Assembly: GCA_003221805.1 (NCBI GenBank)
Contig: QHUA01000143.1
Location: 10,455 to 48,928 of the forward strand
Length of the DNA stretch: 38,474 bases
Direction: 5' to 3'
DNA from: Gemmatimonadota bacterium
GTDB taxonomy: Bacteria; Gemmatimonadota; Gemmatimonadetes; Gemmatimonadales; Gemmatimonadaceae
The notes under the pieces are model-generated. The model did no database searches. It saw only the letters and a list, made by a program, of their open reading frames with translations, and had not been told where the DNA came from. Shown here piece after piece: positions 33,702 through 38,474 of the stretch; position 1 is the stretch's first letter, and every line of letters starts with the position of its first letter. The translations under genes and the position numbers were made by a program.

Positions 33702-34300
33702 GCAAGGTTCGTGTCGTCCTGGCGTCTGCGTCGCCGCGCCGCCGTCAACTCCTGAATCTGATCGGCATCGCCCACGACGTTCGCCCGGCGAACATCGATG
33801 AGGCAATGCGCCAGCGCGAGACCCCGCGCCGACACGCGGAACGGCTGGCCCGTGAGAAAGCGACCGCAATCGCGGCGCGCGATCCGGACCTGATCACCAT
33901 TGGTGCTGACACTGTCGTCGTCATCAATCGCAGAGTCCTCGGCAAGCCGCGTGACGAGGCAGAAGCGATTCAGATGCTCACTCAGCTTAACGGTCGCCAG
34001 CACACCGTGATCACGGCAATTGCCGTTGCACGCGGCAGGAAGCTCCGCTCGTCGATCGAAGAAGTACAGGTGAAGTTCCGGCGGCTCCGCGACGAGGAGA
34101 TCGAAGCCTACGTCGCTACCGGAGAGCCGATGGACAAAGCGGGAGCGTACGGGATCCAGGGCTACGGGGCGACGATCGTCGAGCGAATCGAGGGCGATTA
34201 TTTCGCGGTGATGGGTCTGCCGCTCGCGCGATTGACGGCGCTAATGCGCGACCTTGGAGTCAGGTATCGCTTTGGCGAAGAGCTAACGCTGGCCGATTAG
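33698..34300 (+). CDS. maf: Maf-family nucleotide pyrophosphatase
   Basis: House-cleaning enzyme that hydrolyses non-canonical nucleoside triphosphates such as dTTP/UTP-like forms. LASASPRRRQLLNLIG opens it, ITIGADTVVVINRRVLGKPRD holds the catalytic Asp and the GKP motif, and the region MDKAGAYGIQGYGA is the family signature. Length 200 aa is normal. It is coupled to dtd by a 4-bp overlap and its 3' end overlaps the convergent Nudix gene by 18 bp. Both are quality-control enzymes, which fits a shared transcript with glmM-glmS-dtd. Confidence 0.94.
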   Translation: MSKVRVVLASASPRRRQLLNLIGIAHDVRPANIDEAMRQRETPRRHAERLAREKATAIAARDPDLITIGADTVVVINRRVLGKPRDEAEAIQMLTQLNGRQHTVITAIAVARGRKLRSSIEEVQVKFRRLRDEEIEAYVATGEPMDKAGAYGIQGYGATIVERIEGDYFAVMGLPLARLTALMRDLGVRYRFGEELTLAD

Positions 34301-34771
34301 CTCGCGAGCGCGCTCCATTACGCGTCGCTCATTGTCGAAAGCCAGCTGATTCGCAGCGTCTTCGAGCGGCACCCAGCGGGCCTCGTTCACCTCCCAGTCG
34401 TGGTCCTTCGTGTCGCCGGAGATGTATTTCAAGAGATAGAAATGCACGCGCTTATGAAAGCGCACCCGAATTCCATTCTCGAGTCCGGCGTACCAGTACT
34501 CGATGGTCTCGATATGCTGGACGACTTCGCTGGTCACGCCGCCTTCTTCGCGCGCCTCGCGCACCGCGGTGACCTCGGGATCCTCAGCCTTGTCGACGAG
34601 ACCTTTCGGTAACTGCCACCGATGCTGGCCACCGACTGAGACAATGACGACCTCGGCGCGATCTTTTTCGCCGCGAAACACTACGCCGCCCGCCGAGGTT
34701 TGATCGCGGATGGGCACCTTGATGGCCGGAAACCTCCTTGGGCCGGATCCGCCCGATTTTCGCGGTGTCAT
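34283..34771 (-). CDS. Nudix hydrolase
   Basis: Hydrolase of nucleoside-diphosphate-linked compounds. The Nudix box is complete: GLVDKAEDPEVTAVREAREEGGV fits GX5EX7REUXEEXGU. The start of the domain is TSAGGVVFRG, and HRWQLPKG precedes the box. I chose MTPRKSGGSGP at 34771, which overlaps the glycosyltransferase stop by 4 bp; the ORF-track start is 11 codons earlier. Length 162 aa. The basic Pro/Arg-rich N-terminus is short and probably disordered. Substrate unknown; last gene of the trpE-headed operon. Confidence 0.9.
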   Translation of the reverse strand: MTPRKSGGSGPRRFPAIKVPIRDQTSAGGVVFRGEKDRAEVVIVSVGGQHRWQLPKGLVDKAEDPEVTAVREAREEGGVTSEVVQHIETIEYWYAGLENGIRVRFHKRVHFYLLKYISGDTKDHDWEVNEARWVPLEDAANQLAFDNERRVMERARELIGQR

Positions 34772-35820
34772 CGGACCGCGGCTCGGCGATAGCGATCGCT
34801 CCAAACCTGCACCTTCTCCATTACATGGCGCGCCTCGATTCGCATCATTCTGCCGGGGCGGTTTTGCATTGAGATCGGATAGTTCTCGCCCGGATCCCCG
34901 TACGCGTCGACGATCAGATCGTGAAAGCGGCGGTATGGTCCGGTGCGCTTGGGATTGGTGTAACCCATCAGGCTGATCACCGGTCGATTCAACGCCACGC
35001 TCATGTGCAACGGTCCTGTGTCGGGCGAAAGCACCAGCGACGAAGCATCGAGAATAGACACCAACTTCCTCAGTCCACTCCCGAGCATCGATCGAGGCGT
35101 CTGCTTTGCGCGCTCCAGCACGATTCGCTCCGCCGCCAGCTCTCGCTCCGATCGACCACCGACCAGAACGACCTGCATTCCGAAATCACGATCGAGTGAA
35201 TCAGCGACCTCTGCCCACCGCTCCGGCAGCCAGTCCTTGTCCGGCTTGCTCGTCGCGACGACGATTGAAGCAATCGGCCGATCGATCGACGAGACGAAAT
35301 TGCCCCGCCACTCGCGCTCCTGCGGCCAGGGACCGAGATCCCATTCGATTGGATCCGCGGGGACGCCCAGCGCTGCCAGAAACTCGAAGTACTGATCCTG
35401 GACGTGCTGTACCGCGTGCGGCGGGATTTTGCGAGTGGTGAAGAGCCAGTTCATATCACGTGCACGCGCGCGATCGAAGCCGAGCTTCACCGGCGCTCGC
35501 GCCAACCCTGTCACGATCCCCGCCTTGAAGTAGACCTGCAGATTGATCACCAGGTTGAAATGCCGCTGCGCCAGCTCGGCGCGGGCGTCCGCGAATGCCC
35601 TCAAGCCGCGTGCTCGATCGAAGATGATCACGTCGTCGACAGCTCGGTGGCCACGCACGAGTGTAGCGGGTCCGGGCTGCAACACCCAGCTGATCCTCGT
35701 TTTCGGATTCACGCGCTTGAGAGCTGTGATCACCGGCAACACGTGCACCGTGTCCCCGACCGCGCTCATCATCACGATGCAAATGTTGTCCGGAACTACG
35801 CGCAATTCCGGAGGATTCAT
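34768..35820 (-). CDS. family 9 glycosyltransferase (ADP-heptose:LPS heptosyltransferase-like)
   Basis: Transfers a sugar, probably heptose, to the LPS inner core at the inner membrane's cytosolic face. VMMSAVGDTVHVLPVITALKR is the N-terminal GT9 pattern, INLQVYFKAGIVTGLAR follows, and LVLSPDTGPLHMSVALNRPVISLMG is the C-terminal donor-site motif. It has 350 aa, as usual. The start overlaps the Kdo-kinase-like stop (ATGA) and the 3' end overlaps the Nudix start. Whether it is a WaaC- or WaaF-type enzyme is not clear. Confidence 0.9.
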   Translation of the reverse strand: MNPPELRVVPDNICIVMMSAVGDTVHVLPVITALKRVNPKTRISWVLQPGPATLVRGHRAVDDVIIFDRARGLRAFADARAELAQRHFNLVINLQVYFKAGIVTGLARAPVKLGFDRARARDMNWLFTTRKIPPHAVQHVQDQYFEFLAALGVPADPIEWDLGPWPQEREWRGNFVSSIDRPIASIVVATSKPDKDWLPERWAEVADSLDRDFGMQVVLVGGRSERELAAERIVLERAKQTPRSMLGSGLRKLVSILDASSLVLSPDTGPLHMSVALNRPVISLMGYTNPKRTGPYRRFHDLIVDAYGDPGENYPISMQNRPGRMMRIEARHVMEKVQVWSDRYRRAAVR

Positions 35821-36572
35821 TCGGCGCTCCGCAGCCGGAGATACTCTTCGTCTTCGGCGGAGTAGGGAAGCTCGTGCAGGTCACGCCATTTGCGCAGCGA
35901 TCGAATCAGGCGGTCGAGATTCGCCTTGGCCACGAGTGGTGATCCGGGCGAGCTGAAGCCCATTCGATCGATGTCGAGCACGTGCGCATCTAGTCCCGGA
36001 CCTTCCCCCGCCGTGAGCAGAATATTCTTGAGATTGAGATCCTGGTGATGCGCGCCAGCATGGGTGAGCGCCTTCAGCAGCTTTACCACTGCATCGAGGA
36101 CCATCACGCGATGCTGATGGTCGGTGACCTTGGCCAGCGCCACCGACAGGTCGTGGCCATTGGCAATCTCCCGCGTTGCGACGTCGGAGCGTCGCAGAAT
36201 CAAGTTCTTCGGGTAGGAGACGTAGGCAACGACTTCCGGTGTGCTGACACCGTTCGCACGCAGCCTGAGTGAGGCAATCAGCTCGTGAAAGCCGCGCGTC
36301 GGCAGGATGAAGAGATCCTTGCTGATCTTTGCCATCCAGCCACCGCGCATGTTGTGTCGCACGACAACCCTTCCGCAATCACCGGGAAGGGTCACCGCGA
36401 AGACGGGCGCACGTCCAACCAGGGCCACCGCGTCCGGCTGGCGCGCCGCGAACTCGTACAAGCCTTCGTGCTCGAGCACTCCGCGCACGCTGGCTGAACA
36501 AGCAGCGGATGCGATGACACGCGCACCTCCCACCTCGAAGCGCTCGTAGGAAGGAATTCTGAGCCCAATCAT
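35817..36572 (-). CDS. Kdo/WaaP-family lipopolysaccharide kinase-like protein
   Basis: Kinase-like protein that probably phosphorylates an LPS core sugar (3-deoxy-D-manno-octulosonate kinase family). VVVRHNMRGGWMAKISKD resembles the KdkA nucleotide-binding segment, HAGAHHQDLNLKNILL is the catalytic loop (HxDLNxxN) and AHVLDIDRMGF carries the metal Asp. Start at MIGLRIPSYERFEVGG (36572), which overlaps the trpE stop by 4 bp; the ORF-track extension of 25 codons is rejected. At 251 aa it is close to family length. The neighbouring GT9 supports an LPS-core role. Confidence 0.85.
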   Translation of the reverse strand: MIGLRIPSYERFEVGGARVIASAACSASVRGVLEHEGLYEFAARQPDAVALVGRAPVFAVTLPGDCGRVVVRHNMRGGWMAKISKDLFILPTRGFHELIASLRLRANGVSTPEVVAYVSYPKNLILRRSDVATREIANGHDLSVALAKVTDHQHRVMVLDAVVKLLKALTHAGAHHQDLNLKNILLTAGEGPGLDAHVLDIDRMGFSSPGSPLVAKANLDRLIRSLRKWRDLHELPYSAEDEEYLRLRSAE

Positions 36573-38068
36573 CTCCGCTGTTTGCCGTCTCTCACCGAGG
36601 CAATCGCGCTGAGGAGCGCCTGGGCTTTGCTCCGGGTCTCTTCCCACTCTCGTTCGGGAACCGAGTCGGCGACTATTCCCGCGCCGACCTGCACCGATGC
36701 ATTTCCATCGGAGATGACACAGGTGCGAATCGTTATCGCCATGTCCATCCGCATTCCACCAGCGCCGATGTAGCCGATCGCGCCGGCGTACGGTCCGCGC
36801 GCGACCGGCTCCAGCTCGTCGATGATCTCCATCGCCCGGATCTTCGGCGCGCCCGTCATGGTGCCGGCGGGGAAGGTCGCGCGAAACACGTCGAGCGCCG
36901 ACATGCCGTCATTGAGCTCGCCCTCGACCTGACTGACGATGTGCAGGACGTGCGAGTACTTCTCGACCTTCATCAGCTCGGTTACGCGCACCGTTCCGTA
37001 TTTCGCGACGCGGCCAACATCGTTTCTTCCCAGATCGACCAGCATCACGTGCTCGGCGCGCTCCTTCTCGTCAGCGAGGAGCTCGGCAGACAGTTGCTCG
37101 TCCTCCGCGACTGTTTTGCCGCGCCGCCGCGTTCCGGCAATTGGACGGAGTGTTATTCGTCCGTCGGAAACCCTCACCAGCAGCTCCGGTGAGCTGCCAA
37201 CAATTTCGATTCCGTCGAGAACGAGGTGGTACATGTAGGGCGACGGATTGATTGCGCGCAGTGCCCGATAGAGATCCGCTGGGTCAAAATCGAGCGGCAC
37301 GTCGATGCGGCGCGACAGCAGCGCTTGAAAGCAGTCGCCGGCGCGGATGTATTCCTTGATTCGATCGACGTGCGCCATGAAACCCTTCTGGTCGTAGCTC
37401 GAGTCGCCATCAACAGGCGGCGCACCGAAATTCGGCGACATTGGGTTGAGCCGTACGGGTTCCCGCAAACGCGCGAGGATCTCGTCGAGCTCCGCGGTCG
37501 CGTCGTCGTACAGCCTGCGGAGTTGCGCGTCGCCGGTGCCCTTGGGAATGGGCACGGAGATAACCGCCCGAGCGCTCCCGCGCAGATTGTCGAGAATCAC
37601 CAGGGACCGCGTGAAGACAAAACACGCATCAGGCGCCCGAACGCCGTTCGGCGGACGATGCGGAAGCTTCTCGATTAGCCGCACCACGTCGTAGCTGAAG
37701 TACCCCACGACGCCGCCCCAGAATTGTCCGAGCTCCGGAACGTGGGCGGGTTTGGCGGCATCAATCAGCGCGCCAAGGTCCGCGAGTGGATCGATGGGCT
37801 TCCTCTTATTGTGCCATCCCTTCTTGCTGTTCCAGTCTTCGACCGTCCCGTTGCAGAGTCTCCACGCCGATCGCGGCTCTGTGCCGAGGAACGTGTAACG
37901 AGACCACGTCTCGCCACCTGCCGGCGCGGACTCAAGCAGAAACGCGAATGGGCCGCGCTTCAACTTCGCGAAAGCAGAAACCGGTGTGTCCGTGTCGAGC
38001 AGACATTCTTTCCACACCGGGACCAGTGTTGCCGAAGACGCGCGTCGACTGAATTCCTCAAAGCTCAC
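36569..38068 (-). CDS. trpE: anthranilate synthase component I
   Basis: Converts chorismate to anthranilate (tryptophan synthesis) with TrpG. GPFAFLLESAPAGGETWSRYTFLG has the LLES...SRY pattern of the tryptophan feedback site. The catalytic half is clear: GDCFQALLSRRIDVPL, NPSPYMYHLVLDGIEIVGSSPE, LRPIAGTRRRGK, HVMLVDLGRNDVGRV, FRATFPAGTMTGAPKIRAMEIIDELE and GAIGYIGAGGMRMDMAITIRT. Length 499 aa is normal. The start is GTG with GGAGGG about 11 bases ahead. No trpG is adjacent, so it must be elsewhere. It heads a minus operon with LPS-core and Nudix genes. PabB is a possible alternative role, but the LLES site favours TrpE. Confidence 0.93.
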   Translation of the reverse strand: MSFEEFSRRASSATLVPVWKECLLDTDTPVSAFAKLKRGPFAFLLESAPAGGETWSRYTFLGTEPRSAWRLCNGTVEDWNSKKGWHNKRKPIDPLADLGALIDAAKPAHVPELGQFWGGVVGYFSYDVVRLIEKLPHRPPNGVRAPDACFVFTRSLVILDNLRGSARAVISVPIPKGTGDAQLRRLYDDATAELDEILARLREPVRLNPMSPNFGAPPVDGDSSYDQKGFMAHVDRIKEYIRAGDCFQALLSRRIDVPLDFDPADLYRALRAINPSPYMYHLVLDGIEIVGSSPELLVRVSDGRITLRPIAGTRRRGKTVAEDEQLSAELLADEKERAEHVMLVDLGRNDVGRVAKYGTVRVTELMKVEKYSHVLHIVSQVEGELNDGMSALDVFRATFPAGTMTGAPKIRAMEIIDELEPVARGPYAGAIGYIGAGGMRMDMAITIRTCVISDGNASVQVGAGIVADSVPEREWEETRSKAQALLSAIASVRDGKQRR

Positions 38069-38085
38069 GCTGTTAATTTCCCTCC

Positions 38086-38474
38086 ATGAGGCTTCGCTCT
38101 TTTGTCAGAGTGCTGGCGTTGATCGCTGTCGCGAACAAGCTGAGCGCTCAACAAGCGTGGAACGATCAGCGCACCTTGGCTCTCGTCCAGCGCGCCACCG
38201 AGCGTAGGGCGAATCAGCTGGCCGACACCGCGCTCGTCGACTACAAAGCTACGGCGCATGGCTACGTGACGTTCCTCGCACAATTTGGAGAGGGGTTTCC
38301 GGAGCCGCCAAAGATCGTGAAGGCGGACGAGCTGGGTCTGGAAGTCTACTGGCGGGCGCCCGATCTGAGCAAGCAGCGCATCATGGGCCGTCGTGATACG
38401 CTGCTGCTTCCCACCGACATCAACTATCATCGCGATCACCTCGGCATCGTCCAGAACAACTTCAGAAACATCAT
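38086..38474 (+). CDS. secreted protein, N-terminal part only (cut by window edge)
   Basis: The frame is open to the last base, so the ORF track omits it. MRLRSFVRVLALIAVANKLSAQ is a signal peptide with an A-x-A-like cleavage site. The visible mature part (about 107 residues) is WNDQRTLALVQRATERRAN..., followed by YKATAHGYVTFLAQFGEGFPEPP, ELGLEVYWRAPDLSKQ and LLLPTDINYHRDHLGIVQNN. I do not recognise a family from this. The ATG is only 17 bp from the divergent trpE start; the TCCCTCC next to it is the trpE ribosome site read from the other strand. Secretion is supported; function unknown. Confidence 0.7.
   Translation, partial: MRLRSFVRVLALIAVANKLSAQQAWNDQRTLALVQRATERRANQLADTALVDYKATAHGYVTFLAQFGEGFPEPPKIVKADELGLEVYWRAPDLSKQRIMGRRDTLLLPTDINYHRDHLGIVQNNFRNI

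Overview
This window is compact, GC-rich bacterial chromosome made almost entirely of housekeeping and cell-envelope genes. Many genes overlap by 4 bp (ATGA, GTGA or TTGA), and GTG or TTG starts are common. LPS-core genes, a TonB-type outer-membrane receptor, lipoproteins and a menaquinone-type quinone cluster point to a Gram-negative (diderm) bacterium. The mix of small families (DUF2277, DUF3224, DUF1569, DUF2281-like) and the gene style suggest Gemmatimonadota or a close relative. That placement is inference from gene content; no rRNA or other marker confirms it. I saw no tRNA, rRNA, CRISPR array, insertion sequence or prophage, and no gene-free stretch exceeds about 175 bp.

Layout. 1-5.7 kb: gpmI (minus, C-terminus cut by the window edge), then a plus-strand envelope run: a YkuD-like membrane protein that appears to lack the catalytic Cys, an intact L,D-transpeptidase, an M15-type peptidase, a DUF2281-like protein, a DUF1232 protein and a lipoprotein. 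5.7-14 kb is more accessory: heptamer tandem repeats, DUF2277, a lipoprotein, an SGNH hydrolase, a GRP/RhaT-like transporter with a 40-aa membrane protein upstream, a DinB-like protein, a dual-specificity-type phosphatase, DUF3224, a TonB-type receptor, a small acidic protein whose start codon lies in a 12-bp hairpin stem, DUF1569 and a small membrane protein. 14-19.7 kb: guaB, an APC permease, an NrnA-type DHH phosphoesterase, a NifU-domain protein and Mrp/ApbC. 19.7-21.8 kb (minus): ECF sigma factor, probable anti-sigma protein, and a bactofilin-like membrane protein with a likely frameshift at its 3' end. 21.8-25.6 kb: ubiE/menG, ubiD, ubiA and a broken ubiX. 25.6-29.9 kb (minus): a cystathionine synthase/lyase-type enzyme, purD, mutM and a UvrC N-terminal-half protein. 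30-34.3 kb: glmM, glmS, dtd (apparent CTG start) and maf. 34.3-38.1 kb (minus): trpE, a Kdo-kinase-like protein, a family 9 glycosyltransferase and a Nudix hydrolase, joined by 4-bp overlaps. The window ends inside a secreted protein.

How the genes fit together. GlmM and GlmS supply amino-sugar precursors for peptidoglycan and LPS; the L,D-transpeptidase and M15 peptidase remodel peptidoglycan; the GT9 and Kdo-kinase-like genes modify LPS core. UbiE/UbiD/UbiA (with UbiX as maker of the UbiD cofactor) form a quinone pathway, more likely menaquinone than ubiquinone. NifU and Mrp are coupled for Fe-S cluster handling.

I found no clearly new multi-gene system. The most unusual signals are the broken ubiX beside an intact ubiD, the apparently dead L,D-transpeptidase paralogue beside a live one, the start-codon hairpin at 12.87 kb, the CTG-initiated dtd, and the AAGCGGG/TTACGGG heptamer arrays.
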